This document shows positions 33,298 through 41,995 of a stretch of DNA of 64,000 bases, piece after piece. The translations under genes were made by a program, and so were the position numbers. Origin of the DNA: Azospirillum sp. SYSU D00513 (GTDB lineage Bacteria; Pseudomonadota; Alphaproteobacteria; Azospirillales; Azospirillaceae); NCBI RefSeq assembly GCF_017356015.1, contig NZ_JAFIQV010000001.1, positions 124,001 to 188,000 on the forward strand, read 5' to 3'. The stretch's first letter is position 1. Each line of letters starts with the position of its first letter. The notes below the pieces were generated by a model, which saw only the letters and a program-made list of their open reading frames with translations, did not search any database and had not been told where the DNA came from.

Positions 33298-34290
33298 TTA
33301 CTTGCCGATTTCCTTGTAGACGGCGGCCTTGGCGTCGCTGAGGTTCAGCTTCTTGTAGGCCTGCTCGCCCGCCGTGCGGAAGGCGGCGAGGTCCACGTCC
33401 TTGACGATGGTCATGCCGCGCGAGGTGATCTGCTCCTTGGTCTTGGCCTCCAGCTCCTGGATGTTGCGGGAGGTTTCCTCGCCGGCCTTCGTGCATTCCT
33501 CGACCAGCGCCGTCTGGTAGTCCTTGGGCAGCTTGTTGAAGAAGGCGGCGCTGATCACCTCGAAGTTGATCAGGGTGATGTGCTTGGTCTCGTTGGCGTA
33601 TTGCAGCACTTCGTAGAAGCGGCCGCCGGGAATGTTGTTGTAGACCAGCTCGACCCCGTCGATGGCCTGCTGCTGGAGGGCGGGATACATGTCGCCGAAG
33701 GGCATCGCCACCGGCGAGGCGCCGAGCGCGCGGATGGATTCCTGCCAGATCGGGGCCGGCGGCGTGCGGACGCGCATCCCGCTGAGGTCCTGCGGGGTCT
33801 TGATCGGCTTGTTCGTGAAGAAATGCCGGGCGCCCTGGACCCAGTTGAAGCAGACGACCTTCAGCCCGTGCTTCTCCGCCAGCTCCTCCTGCCACTTCAC
33901 CATGGTCGGGGCCTGGGCCAGCTTGCCGACCTCATCGAGCGTCTCGACGAAATAGGGGCCGTTCACGACGGCGAGGCCGGGGACGTAGGTGCCGAGCCGC
34001 GCCGCGTCCGTGTTCTGGCCGACGTTGGCGCCCTGGCGCATCTGCTCGATGATGTCCTCCTCCACGCCCAGTTGGGCGCTGTGGAAGACGTCGATGCGAA
34101 GGCCGCCCTTGGTGCGCTCCTCGACGCGCTTGGCCCAGTTGACGAAGCCCTTGTGGAAGGGCTCGTTCGGGGCGAGCACGTGGTTGAAGCGCAGGGTGAA
34201 CTTCTCCTGCGCCTGGGCCGCCCCGCCGGCAGCGGCCAGCAGGCCGAGCGCCGCGCAGACGGAGAGGAGAGTGTTGCCGAACCGTGCCAT
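33298..34290 (-). CDS. dctP: TRAP transporter substrate-binding protein, DctP type
   Basis: A 330-residue periplasmic protein with signal peptide (MARFGNTLLSVCAALGLLAA, cleaved after GGAAQAQ). The DctP fold shows FTLRFNHVLAPNEPFHKGF, RIDVFHSAQLGVEEDIIEQM, VCFNWVQGARHFFTNKPIKT, and the conserved arginine region LSGMRVRTPPAPIWQ that clamps a carboxylate. GVELVYNNIPGGRFYEV and the helical end are regular. The substrate is therefore an organic acid, not identified. AAGGAG lies six bases before ATG 34290. A 16-base tandem duplication sits just upstream. Confidence 0.92.
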   Translation of the reverse strand: MARFGNTLLSVCAALGLLAAAGGAAQAQEKFTLRFNHVLAPNEPFHKGFVNWAKRVEERTKGGLRIDVFHSAQLGVEEDIIEQMRQGANVGQNTDAARLGTYVPGLAVVNGPYFVETLDEVGKLAQAPTMVKWQEELAEKHGLKVVCFNWVQGARHFFTNKPIKTPQDLSGMRVRTPPAPIWQESIRALGASPVAMPFGDMYPALQQQAIDGVELVYNNIPGGRFYEVLQYANETKHITLINFEVISAAFFNKLPKDYQTALVEECTKAGEETSRNIQELEAKTKEQITSRGMTIVKDVDLAAFRTAGEQAYKKLNLSDAKAAVYKEIGK

Positions 34291-34300
34291 GATCCGCTCC

Positions 34301-34332
34301 TTTTCAAGAACTCGCGTTTTCAAGAACTCGCG
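34301..34332. repeat. 16-base tandem duplication upstream of dctP
   Basis: TTTTCAAGAACTCGCG is present twice in immediate succession, starting at the ribosome site of dctP. It may be a recent duplication; no hairpin forms from it. Confidence 0.75.
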
Positions 34333-34524
34333 TTGTGGGGTCGATGCGGTCGGAGGAACCGCCGGTCACCGGCCGGCCATGGCCGTGTCGAGGCGCCGTG
34401 TGGTCATGCTTCCTCCCTGAAGGCCGGCCTCTCCCCCTCCGGCGGACCGGGCGGGGAAAGGTGCGGGCTTCCTTGCATGTCCGGCGCGGTTGCTCCGCGC
34501 CTGAGGTCTTCTTGCAACCGGCCC

Positions 34525-35619
34525 TCAGCCCTTCGGGCTGGGGACCTGAAGGCCGTAGCGCTGCCCGAGCTGGGCGAAGGCCTCCACCGTCGTCGGGTCG
34601 ATGGGGATGCCCTGTTGCCGGCGGTGGTCGGCTTCCGCCCATTCGCGGTCGCCGGGGGCCATGACGGTCTTGCCCGGCAGGGTGCGCGAGCCGCGCAGCC
34701 GCTCCAGGTAGCGGGCCATGCCGCCCTGGAACTCCGCCTTGGTCAGGAAGGCCTCCGGCCGGATCGCCATGACGAAGGCGCCCATGCCGCGCGGGGTGCT
34801 CATGTCCGGGCCGGGCATCGGCAGGATGTCGAAGCTCAGCTTCATGCCGGTCAGAACGGCGCTCAGGATCTCCACCATGCCGGCGAGTCCGGCGCCCTTG
34901 AAGCCGATCTCGCCGCCGAGCGGGGCCAGCATTTCCGCCTTCTCGGGGTCGGTCGTGTCCACGCCGTTCTCGTCCGACGCCACGCCCGCCGGCAGGGTCC
35001 GGCCGAGGCTGCGGTAGAGCTGCACGCGGTTGTAGGGCACGGCGCTGGTCGCCATGTCGAACAGCCAGGGACGCTCGCCCTCCACGGGCACGCCGACGGC
35101 GATGGGGTTGGTGCCGTGGAAGCGCTCGGCCCCGTCATGCAGCCGCATGAAGCTGTCGGAATTGCAGAAGGCCATGCCGATGCAGCCGGCTTCCGCTGCG
35201 GCCAGCGCGTAGGCGCCCGCCGGTCCGAAATGCGAGTTGTTGCGCACGGCGACCGCGCCGATGCCGAAGGTCCCCGCCAGCTCGACCGCCTTCTCCTGCG
35301 CCCGGTAGGCGCCGAGTGCCCCGTGCGCGTCGTCGGCGTCCAGCGTGGCGACGGCGCCGAACTCCGTGACGAAGCGCAGGTTCGGGCGCGGGTTGACCCG
35401 CCCTTGCGTCATCACCGTCACGTAATGCATCAGCAGCCGCACGCCGTGGCTGTCCACCCCCAGGCTGGAGCCGTGCATCATCGCGCGAGTCGCGGCGTCC
35501 GCCGTCGCCTGGTCCGCCCCTGCCGCCAGGAACACCGCACGGCAGAAGGAGTCGAGTGCGGCGGCGTCGTAACGCAGCACGTTGGGTGGGGAGGATTGCG
35601 GCTTTTCGGTTCCGGTCAC
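34525..35619 (-). CDS. Ldh2/malate-lactate dehydrogenase family oxidoreductase
   Basis: A 364-residue NAD(P)H-dependent oxidoreductase of the malate/L-lactate/ureidoglycolate dehydrogenase fold. Motifs: SSLGVDSHGVRLLMHYV with the catalytic His, GAVAVRNNSHFGPAGAYALA, FCNSDSFMRLHDGAERFHGT and NPIAVGVPVEGERPWLFDMA, plus LAPLGGEIGFKGAGLAGMVE. It probably oxidises a 2-hydroxy acid delivered by the TRAP system. GTG 35619 overlaps the SDR stop (GTGA). The gap to dctP is 234 bases, so dctP may also have its own promoter. Substrate unknown. Confidence 0.87.
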   Translation of the reverse strand: MTGTEKPQSSPPNVLRYDAAALDSFCRAVFLAAGADQATADAATRAMMHGSSLGVDSHGVRLLMHYVTVMTQGRVNPRPNLRFVTEFGAVATLDADDAHGALGAYRAQEKAVELAGTFGIGAVAVRNNSHFGPAGAYALAAAEAGCIGMAFCNSDSFMRLHDGAERFHGTNPIAVGVPVEGERPWLFDMATSAVPYNRVQLYRSLGRTLPAGVASDENGVDTTDPEKAEMLAPLGGEIGFKGAGLAGMVEILSAVLTGMKLSFDILPMPGPDMSTPRGMGAFVMAIRPEAFLTKAEFQGGMARYLERLRGSRTLPGKTVMAPGDREWAEADHRRQQGIPIDPTTVEAFAQLGQRYGLQVPSPKG

Positions 35620-36359
35620 AGCGTCTGGCCTCCGTCGATAACGAGTGTGTGTCCCGTCATGAAACCCGATTCGGCGCCGGACAGGAAGACGGCCGCGGCG
35701 GCCATCTCCTCCACCGTGCCGAGCCGCCCCATCGGCTGGCGCGCGATGAACTGGGCGCGCATCGCCTCGGGATCGGGGCTCGCCTGGATGCGGTCCTCCA
35801 GCGAGGGCGAATGGGTCGTGCCCGGGCAGAGCGCGTTGCAGCGGACGCCCGACCCGATGAAGTCGCGGGCCACCGCCTTGGTCAGCCCGATCACCGCCGC
35901 CTTGGCGGTTCCGTAGGCGGCGCGGTTCGGCACGCCCGTCAGGCTGGAGGCGACCGAGGCGACGTTGACGATCGCCCCGCTCCGCCGCTCCAGCATGCCC
36001 GGCAGCGCCGCCCGGATGGTGTGGTACATCGAGGTGACGTTCTGGTCGAGGCTGCGTGCCCAATCCTCCGGCGAGCAGTCCAGGATGGTCCCGTTCTGGA
36101 CCCAGCCGGCGCCGTTGACGAGGATGTCGAGCGCCCCGGCCGCCGCGACGGCGCGGGCCACCGCCGGGCCGTCGGTGACGTCCAGCGCCACGGGCGTGAT
36201 CGCCGGATCGAGTCCGGGCAGATCCTCCATCTTGGACAGGGTGCGGCTCGCGGCGACGACCGACGCGCCCTCCGCCGCGAAGGCCAGCGCGATGGCCCGC
36301 CCAATGCCCTGCCCCGCCCCGGTGACGAAGGCGCGCTTTCCCGCAAGCCTGCCCGCCAT
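35616..36359 (-). CDS. Short-chain dehydrogenase/reductase
   Basis: A 247-residue SDR. The cofactor loop is VTGAGQGIGRAIAL, the NNAG-type motif is LVNGAGWVQNG, the catalytic Ser lies in IVNVASVASSLTG and the Tyr/Lys in YGTAKAAVIGLTK; CPGTTHSPSLEDRIQ follows. This C-terminal layout resembles 2-keto-3-deoxy-L-fuconate dehydrogenases (DHRS6-like), so a sugar-acid intermediate is a plausible substrate. First gene of the catabolic operon. An inverted repeat that may be its operator lies 32 bases upstream. Confidence 0.87.
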   Translation of the reverse strand: MAGRLAGKRAFVTGAGQGIGRAIALAFAAEGASVVAASRTLSKMEDLPGLDPAITPVALDVTDGPAVARAVAAAGALDILVNGAGWVQNGTILDCSPEDWARSLDQNVTSMYHTIRAALPGMLERRSGAIVNVASVASSLTGVPNRAAYGTAKAAVIGLTKAVARDFIGSGVRCNALCPGTTHSPSLEDRIQASPDPEAMRAQFIARQPMGRLGTVEEMAAAAVFLSGAESGFMTGHTLVIDGGQTL

Positions 36360-36390
36360 GATCCGCCCTTCCGCCGCCTCAATCGATGTT

Positions 36391-36411
36391 CAATGTATAC
36401 ACTACACATTG
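36391..36411. promoter_or_regulatory. Inverted repeat, candidate GntR operator of the TRAP/SDR operon
   Basis: CAATGT-N9-ACATTG forms a 21-base inverted repeat, with the shorter palindrome TGTATACA inside it (36394-36401). It is directly upstream of the SDR gene. A GntR regulator at the far end of the operon could use it. Confidence 0.5.
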
Positions 36412-36483
36412 TCGGTTTTTGCGGCAACGGGAATCCGGCCCCAGACTTCGCCATTCGGAACTTCGGGGCACAAAAGCCACGAA

Positions 36484-36505
36484 CCCGGCGGTGCTCACCG
36501 CCGGG
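36484..36505 (-). terminator. Hairpin after the STAS-like gene
   Basis: CCCGGCGGT and ACCGCCGGG pair over 9 bases around a 4-base loop, 50 bases past the stop at 36556 on the minus strand, followed there by TTCGTGGCTTTTG. A likely terminator that also separates the operons. Confidence 0.6.
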
Positions 36506-36555
36506 CTCATGGTTTGTGTTCAGAATTTTTGTTCGGAAGCCGAAGGGCCGGGAGG

Positions 36556-37050
36556 TCAGGAGGCCCGGCGCAGCCCTTGCACCGGGAGCGCCGCGCGGCG
36601 CACCGTGGCGGCTGCGATGAAGGGCAGGATCTCGCCCTTGGCAGGCCGGCAGGGCTCGGTGCCGTCCAGAGCCCATTTGTAGGCGGCGGCGACCGCCGCC
36701 CGGTCACGGCCGTCGCCCGCGAAGACCCGCAACCCTGCGGACAGGCCCCGGTCCAGCGCGGCGCGTTCCAGCGCGGCGCTCTGCGGCAGCCCATGGACGA
36801 TCAGCGAGCAGCGGGCGCCTTCCGCCCGCTTCAGGACGGCGAAGAGTGCCGCAACATGCGGGGAGTGGACATGACCGGCCTCCGTCCCCCGGAGATCGAC
36901 GATAAGGTTGCACCGGCGCCCCGACGCGATGAAGCCGCCCGCGGCGTCCTCCAGCAGGGCGGACAGCCGGCCCGCCTCGGCGACCGATAGATCCCTGTGC
37001 AGGACGGTGTGAAGGCCCCATTCCTTGACGGACATCGAGAAGCTTTCCAT
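36556..37050 (-). CDS. Protein of unknown function, STAS-like fold possible
   Basis: A 164-residue cytoplasmic protein. The sequence MESFSMSVKEWGLHTVLHRD, LSVAEAGRLSALLEDAA, NLIVDLRGTEAGHVHSPHV and ALFAVLKRAEGARCSLIVHG has the alternating helices and strands of STAS-like anti-sigma antagonist proteins. The hallmark Asp-Ser phosphorylation motif is not obvious. GGAGGGG before ATG 37050 fixes the start; a longer reading to 37152 has a basic unconserved tail. No kinase or sigma factor is adjacent. Family assignment is tentative. Confidence 0.6.
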   Translation of the reverse strand: MESFSMSVKEWGLHTVLHRDLSVAEAGRLSALLEDAAGGFIASGRRCNLIVDLRGTEAGHVHSPHVAALFAVLKRAEGARCSLIVHGLPQSAALERAALDRGLSAGLRVFAGDGRDRAAVAAAYKWALDGTEPCRPAKGEILPFIAAATVRRAALPVQGLRRAS

Positions 37051-37301
37051 CGCGCATCCCCTCCGGCGGTGTTGCGTGGGCGACGCCCGCCGACGCGGCC
37101 ATCCCCGTTCCAGGAAGCAGGATAGGACGCAATCTTTAACAGTTCGTTTCACTGATTATGTTTGAATCCTGACATCCACGTTACGCCCGCCTTACAGCCC
37201 ATTCATCTCCCTGTCGGGCTCGTGCGCTCCCGCTCATGAACGGAACGGCCGCCAAACGGAAGCGGGACAGAAAATTTGTTTGGGACTCCAGCAATTTGCC
37301 C

Positions 37302-37330
37302 TTGCATCAAAAGCCGGACGGCGTTAGCTT
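37302..37330 (+). promoter_or_regulatory. Sigma-70-type promoter candidate
   Basis: TTGCAT and TAGCTT are separated by exactly 17 bases in an AT-rich stretch. Transcription would start near 37337 and read through the structured region that follows. Confidence 0.5.
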
Positions 37331-37336
37331 GTCTTC

Positions 37337-37460
37337 AGCGGCCCAAGGCTAGGGAGGAAACGTCCAACAAGGACGTGCTGCGCAACAGCAGCGACAAAGA
37401 AACAAGAAAACGGCCCGCACGGATATGCAGCCCCTTCCCCAGGAAGGCGGGCTGTTTATC
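37337..37460 (+). ncRNA. Candidate structured small RNA
   Basis: Between the promoter and the next gene, which is on the other strand, no coding frame looks real. The stretch folds as ACGTCC/GGACGT (about 37358-37375), GCTG/CAGC next, an A-rich single-stranded linker, and a long stem AAACGGCCCGC (37408-37418) with GCGGGCTGTTT (37447-37457, one G-U pair) that holds an inner CTTCC/GGAAG stem. A weak T-rich run follows. GGGAGGAAAC near the 5' end could instead be a ribosome site for a short GTG-started peptide. The RNA interpretation is inference. Confidence 0.4.
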
Positions 37461-37558
37461 TGTTTGCGCATGGCGCGATTGGCGGCTTTGCCGGTCATGC
37501 CGGTCATGCCGGTGCGAAACGCCCCGGCACACCCCGTTCGACAAACCCCCGCAACCGA

Positions 37559-38194
37559 TCAGTAGTAGGGATCGCTCAGCCCCTCGGCGGCGAAGCTCTC
37601 CCGCACGGCCGGGCGCTCCAGGATGCGGGCGAGGTAAGGGCCGAAATTGACCCGGCCGCGGGCCGGCCGGGCCATGAAGCGGGTCCAGCGCGCCAGCATG
37701 AAAAGGAAGGCGTCGGCCACGCCGTAGCGGCCTCCCACCAGATAGTCCTTCCCGGCGAGTTCCTGGTCCAGCCGGTCGAAATGCGCGGCGATGCGCGCCT
37801 CCGCCCCGGCCTTGAAGGCGGCCTCCGCCTCGGCACCCGACACGTAGCGCTGCGGGTAGAAGTACAGCAGCATGTCGGCTTGTACGGTGTTCGTCAGATG
37901 AACCAGCCACTTGTAGAGGTCTGCCCGCTCGGGCGTGCCGGGCGCCGGCGCCAGCCCGGCGTCCGGATGCCGGTCGGCGAGATGCAGGCAGATCGCCGCC
38001 GCCTCGTACAGAACCAGGTCGCCGTCCAGCAGCGTTGGCACGCGCCCGTTCGGGTTCAGCGCCAGATAGCCGGGCTCCTTGTGCTCGCCGCGTTGCCGGT
38101 CGAGCATCCTCAGTTCGAAGGGCGCGCCGATCTCGCGCAGCAGGATGTGGGGCGCCATGGCGGCGCTGCTGGGCATGGCGTAGAGCGTGTACAA
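37559..38194 (-). CDS. Glutathione S-transferase family protein
   Basis: A 211-residue enzyme. The thioredoxin-like half reads TLYAMPSSAAMAPHILLREI, LNPNGRVPTLLDGDLVLYEA with the cis-Pro and glutathione loop, and AAICLHLADRHPDAG. The helical half has GGRYGVADAFLFMLARW. TTG at 38194 is the likely start because GGGAGGAGG lies six bases upstream and the reading then begins with the usual YTLY strand. It is divergent from the aminotransferase gene. A 9-base unit, CCGGTCATG, is repeated just beyond its 3' end at 37491-37508. Confidence 0.85.
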   Translation of the reverse strand: MYTLYAMPSSAAMAPHILLREIGAPFELRMLDRQRGEHKEPGYLALNPNGRVPTLLDGDLVLYEAAAICLHLADRHPDAGLAPAPGTPERADLYKWLVHLTNTVQADMLLYFYPQRYVSGAEAEAAFKAGAEARIAAHFDRLDQELAGKDYLVGGRYGVADAFLFMLARWTRFMARPARGRVNFGPYLARILERPAVRESFAAEGLSDPYY

Positions 38195-38459
38195 GGCCGG
38201 CCTCCTCCCTGGTTCGGGGCCGTCCTCCCGACGCCCCTCCCCACCGGATAGCCCGGCGGCGGCACCCCGTCCAGAGCGGCCTTGCGGGCGCCGGCCCAAG
38301 TGGCCCGGACGCCACGGCGCATAGCCGCAATGCTCCCGGCGAAGCTTTGTCGGGCGAAGCCGGCGGGGTTATGGTTGATGACGGCCGCCCGAAGAAGTCC
38401 GTTCGACGAGAACAAGTCACGCGGCGAAGCCGGCTGGAACAGAACGGGGCGAAACAATC

Positions 38460-39854
38460 ATGACTGGCGTGAACGATCTGACGGCCACCGCGGCCGGCAA
38501 CTCCGCGGCGAGCCGCGACAAGGCCTATTTCCTGCACCCCTACACGAATCTCGACCTGCACGAGACGCAGGGGCCGATGATCATCGACCGGGGCCAGGGC
38601 ATCCGCGTCTACGACGACGCCGGCAAGGAATACATCGAGGGCATGGCCAGCCTGTGGTGCGCCTCGCTCGGCTGGGGCGAGGAGCGGCTGGTCGAGGCGG
38701 CGGCGCGGCAGATGCGCAAGCTGGCCACATATCACACCTTCACCCACAAGTCGCACGAGCCTGGCATCGACCTCGCCGAGGCGCTGATCAGGCTGGCGCC
38801 GGTGCCGATGTCGAAGGTGTTCTTCGCCAATTCCGGTTCGGAGGCGAACGACACCGCCGTCAAGCTGATCTGGTACTACAACAACGCGCTCGGCCGCCCC
38901 GAGAAGAAGAAGATCCTCTCCCGGATCAAGGCCTATCACGGCGTCACCGTCGCCTCGGCCAGCCTCACCGGGCTGCCGAACAACCACCGCGACTTCGACC
39001 TGCCGATCGCGCGCATCATGCATGTGGACTGCCCGCACCATTACCGCTTCGCCGAGCCGGGCGAGAGCGAAGAGGATTTCGCCACCCGCCTCGCCGCCAA
39101 CCTGGAAGCCACCATCCTGGCCGAGGGGCCGGACACGGTGGCCGCCATGTTCGCGGAGCCGGTCATGGGGGCCGGCGGCGTCATCGTGCCGCCGGCGACC
39201 TACATGGCGAAGGTCCAGGCGGTGCTGAAGAAGTACGACGTGCTGCTGATCGCCGACGAGGTCATCTGCGGCTTCGGGCGCACCGGCCGCTTCTGGGGCT
39301 CCCAGACCATGGACATGCAGCCGGACATCCTGACCTGCGCCAAGCAGCTGTCGGCCGGCTACCTGCCGATCTCCGCCGTGATGGTCAATGAGAAGATCTA
39401 CCAGGCCTGCCTGGACGAGAGCCGCAAGATCGGCACCTTCGGCCACGGCTACACCTACTCCGCCCACCCCGTGGCGGCGGCGGTGGCGCTTGAGACGCTG
39501 AAGATCTACGAGGAGCGCGACATAGTGTCCCACGTCGGCTCCGTGGCGCCGGTCTTCCAGCGCCGGCTCAAGGCGCTGGGGGCCCATCCGCTGGTCGGGG
39601 AGGCGCGCGGCATCGGCCTCGTGGGTGCGGTCGAGATCGTCGCCGACAAGGCCGGCAAGACGCCCTTCGATCCGCCCGGCCGGGCCGGCGCCGTGGTCAA
39701 TTCCCTGTGCCAGGAGAACGGGTTGATCGCCCGCGCCATGGGCGACGCGGTGGCGCTCTGCCCGCCGCTGATCGCGACGGAGAGCGACGTGGAGGACATG
39801 TTCGACCGGCTCGGCCGCGCGCTGGACGCCGCCCTTCCCGTGCTGAAGCCGTAA
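38460..39854 (+). CDS. Class III aminotransferase (omega-amino acid:pyruvate type)
   Basis: A 464-residue PLP enzyme. N-terminal HPYTNLDLHETQGPMIIDRG, the cofactor-binding FFANSGSEANDTAVKL and YHGVTVASASLTG, ADEVICGFGRTGRFWGSQ, and the Schiff-base lysine in ILTCAKQLSAGYLPISAV are all present. GTFGHGYTYSAHPVAAAVAL completes the active site. The profile fits omega-aminotransferases that use pyruvate (beta-alanine, putrescine or taurine donors). The exact donor is not decided by sequence. Transcribed alone, ended by a 13-base-pair hairpin. Confidence 0.9.
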   Translation: MTGVNDLTATAAGNSAASRDKAYFLHPYTNLDLHETQGPMIIDRGQGIRVYDDAGKEYIEGMASLWCASLGWGEERLVEAAARQMRKLATYHTFTHKSHEPGIDLAEALIRLAPVPMSKVFFANSGSEANDTAVKLIWYYNNALGRPEKKKILSRIKAYHGVTVASASLTGLPNNHRDFDLPIARIMHVDCPHHYRFAEPGESEEDFATRLAANLEATILAEGPDTVAAMFAEPVMGAGGVIVPPATYMAKVQAVLKKYDVLLIADEVICGFGRTGRFWGSQTMDMQPDILTCAKQLSAGYLPISAVMVNEKIYQACLDESRKIGTFGHGYTYSAHPVAAAVALETLKIYEERDIVSHVGSVAPVFQRRLKALGAHPLVGEARGIGLVGAVEIVADKAGKTPFDPPGRAGAVVNSLCQENGLIARAMGDAVALCPPLIATESDVEDMFDRLGRALDAALPVLKP

Positions 39855-39862
39855 GCTCCCGC

Positions 39863-39900
39863 GGGTGCGGCCGGATGAGAAAAGCGGTCCGGCCGCACCC
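39863..39900 (+). terminator. 13-base-pair hairpin after the aminotransferase gene
   Basis: GGGTGCGGCCGGA and TCCGGCCGCACCC pair perfectly around a 12-base loop, 8 bases past the stop codon. It is followed by CTGATTTCG, which begins the FNR-type box. Confidence 0.75.
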
Positions 39901-39914
39901 CTGATTTCGATCAA
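39901..39914 (+). promoter_or_regulatory. FNR/FixK-type box upstream of hemA
   Basis: CTGATTTCGATCAA matches TTGAT-N4-ATCAA at nine of ten positions. If it acts at -41.5, the start would be near 39949 with GATCAT as -10. It is 171 bases before the hemA ATG. Confidence 0.65.
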
Positions 39915-40085
39915 TGCCGGGTGGAAACCCACATGCGATCATGCCATCTTCCGAAGGCCGGCGAGCCATCGGCCGAAAGGCCGTAGGCCCCTTGGCCGGC
40001 ATCGGTAAAGCCGAAGGACAGGACGCGCCGCACGGCCCTTCCGCGGGCCGGAAGCACCCGCGCAGCATCGCGAACGGACAGAGCC

Positions 40086-41300
40086 ATGGATTACGAGAAC
40101 TTCTTCCGCACCCAGATCGCCGCCCTCAAGAACGAGGGCCGATACCGGGTGTTCGCCAACCTGGAACGCCGGGCGGGAAGTTTTCCGAAGGCCGTCTGCC
40201 GCGACTGCACTGGCGCCGAACGCGAGGTGACCGTCTGGTGCTCCAACGACTATCTCGGCATGGGCCAGCACGAGGCGGTGCTCTCGGCGATGCACCGGGC
40301 GCTGGACGAGGTCGGGGCCGGGGCCGGCGGCACGCGCAACATCTCCGGCACCAACAACTACCATGTGCTGCTGGAGCGCGAACTGGCCGAGCTGCACGGC
40401 AAGGAGGGGGCGCTCCTCTTCACGTCCGGCTACGTGTCCAACGACGCGACGCTGACCACGCTGGGCAAGATCCTGCCGGGCTGCGTCATCCTGTCGGACG
40501 CGCTGAACCACAATTCCATGATCACGGGCATCCGCAACAGCGGCGCCGAGAAGCACATCTTCCGCCACAACGACCCCAAGCATCTGGACGAGCTGCTGTC
40601 GCAGATCTCGCCGGACCGGCCCAAGGTCGTGGCCTTCGAGAGCGTCTATTCGATGGACGGGGACATCGCGCCCATCCACGACATCTGCGACGTCGCGGAG
40701 AAGCACGGCGCGCTGACCTACATCGACGAGGTCCACGCGGTCGGCATGTACGGCGCCCAGGGCGGCGGCGTTTCCGAGCGTGACGGCGCGGCGGACCGGC
40801 TGACGATCATCGAGGGGACGCTGGGCAAGGCCTTCGGCGTGCAGGGCGGCTACATCACCGGCTCGAACGCGCTGATCGACTGCATCCGCAGCTTCGCGGC
40901 CGGCTTCATCTTCTCGACCTCGCTGTCGCCGGTGCTCGCCGCCGGCGCGCTGGCCAGCGTCCGCCACCTGCGCAACAGCCAGGCGGAGCGCGAGCGCCAT
41001 CAGGAGCGCGCCGCGACGCTGAAGCGCATGCTGGGCGAGGCGGGGCTGCCGGTCATGCCGTCGGTCAGCCACATCGTGCCGGTGATGGTCGGCGACCCGC
41101 GCCGCTGCAAACAGGCCACGGACGAGCTGATGGAGCGCCACGGCATCTACGTGCAGCCCATCAACTACCCGACCGTGCCGCGCGGCACGGAGCGGCTGCG
41201 CTTCACGCCGACCCCGCTGCACGGCGACGCCGAGATGGCGCGCCTCGTGGACGCGCTCCTCGACGTCTGGAGCCGGCTGGACCTGCGGCTGGCGGCCTGA
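40086..41300 (+). CDS. hemA: 5-aminolevulinate synthase
   Basis: A 404-residue PLP enzyme that condenses glycine with succinyl-CoA, the first step of haem and tetrapyrrole synthesis in alphaproteobacteria. The glycine-rich [37 protein letters not shown], the cofactor Asp in [13 protein letters not shown] (about 214) and the Schiff-base lysine in [18 protein letters not shown] (about 248) are all present. Length is normal. An FNR-type box lies upstream, so regulation by oxygen is likely, as in other members of this class. Confidence 0.96.
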   Translation: MDYENFFRTQIAALKNEGRYRVFANLERRAGSFPKAVCRDCTGAEREVTVWCSNDYLGMGQHEAVLSAMHRALDEVGAGAGGTRNISGTNNYHVLLERELAELHGKEGALLFTSGYVSNDATLTTLGKILPGCVILSDALNHNSMITGIRNSGAEKHIFRHNDPKHLDELLSQISPDRPKVVAFESVYSMDGDIAPIHDICDVAEKHGALTYIDEVHAVGMYGAQGGGVSERDGAADRLTIIEGTLGKAFGVQGGYITGSNALIDCIRSFAAGFIFSTSLSPVLAAGALASVRHLRNSQAERERHQERAATLKRMLGEAGLPVMPSVSHIVPVMVGDPRRCKQATDELMERHGIYVQPINYPTVPRGTERLRFTPTPLHGDAEMARLVDALLDVWSRLDLRLAA

Positions 41301-41325
41301 ACCTCCCGCCGCACTTGGCCCCTTC

Positions 41326-41793
41326 TTACTTGGACGAGTCCGGCTTCGGGTTGGCGGACGCGTCGTCGGCCGGCTTGATCTGGGTGCGGTCGCCCGGATC
41401 GACGCGGTACAGCCGGTCGTTCTCGCCGGGGTCGTTCGACGGCTCCTCCGCCGTCTGCGGACGCTCGCGGTCCTCGTTCAGCGACTCTTGCGTCTTGGCG
41501 TTGGTGGAGGCGGTGCCGTTGTCCGAGGACCCCATGCGGTTGCCCTGGCCCGGCGGCGGGGTGTAGTTCGGGTCGGCGGGCGACGCCAGCCGGTCGCCGG
41601 ACGGCCCGCCATGCTGTTCGCCCACACCCTTTTCCGCTCCCCGGTAGCCGTCCATGCCCGTCCCATGGGTGTCCTCCGGCGCGGTCCGCTGCACGGGGGC
41701 CTGCTGGGCCTCCAGCTGGCCCTGGCTCTGGGCCAGCGCGGCCGGCGCGAGGCCCAGCGCCATGACGGCGGCGATCGCGGCAAGCTTGGTCAC
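41326..41793 (-). CDS. Secreted protein of unknown function, polar and low-complexity
   Basis: A 155-residue protein with a clean signal peptide (TKLAAIAAVMALGLAPAALA, cleaved before QSQGQ). The mature part is hydrophilic and rich in Gly, Pro, Asp, Asn and Gln (ADPNYTPPPGQGNRMGSSDN, TAEEPSNDPGENDRLYRVDP), probably disordered in the periplasm. GTG 41793 is chosen because AGGGAG is well placed; the longer reading adds a Gly-rich tail before the signal. Convergent with hemA. Confidence 0.7.
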   Translation of the reverse strand: MTKLAAIAAVMALGLAPAALAQSQGQLEAQQAPVQRTAPEDTHGTGMDGYRGAEKGVGEQHGGPSGDRLASPADPNYTPPPGQGNRMGSSDNGTASTNAKTQESLNEDRERPQTAEEPSNDPGENDRLYRVDPGDRTQIKPADDASANPKPDSSK

Positions 41794-41995
41794 GGTGGTC
41801 TCCCTTCGATTCTTGTCGAGATGACGTCTCCCCCGAAACAACAGCCCCCGCCCGCCCGCGTTCCCGCTTCCGCCGCCGGCCCCATCCATCCGTGCCTTTC
41901 AGCCATCTGGACTAAGGCGCCCCGACGCCTTACCTTCAGCGGACGGAATCGTCATGCCCCGCCGCCAGGCGGGCGGCGCCGGAAGGGAGTCCACC

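Noticed and set aside
36556-37152. Longer 198-residue form of the STAS-like protein
   Set aside because: The first 34 residues are basic and unconserved-looking, and GGAGGGG is correctly placed for the ATG at 37050 instead.
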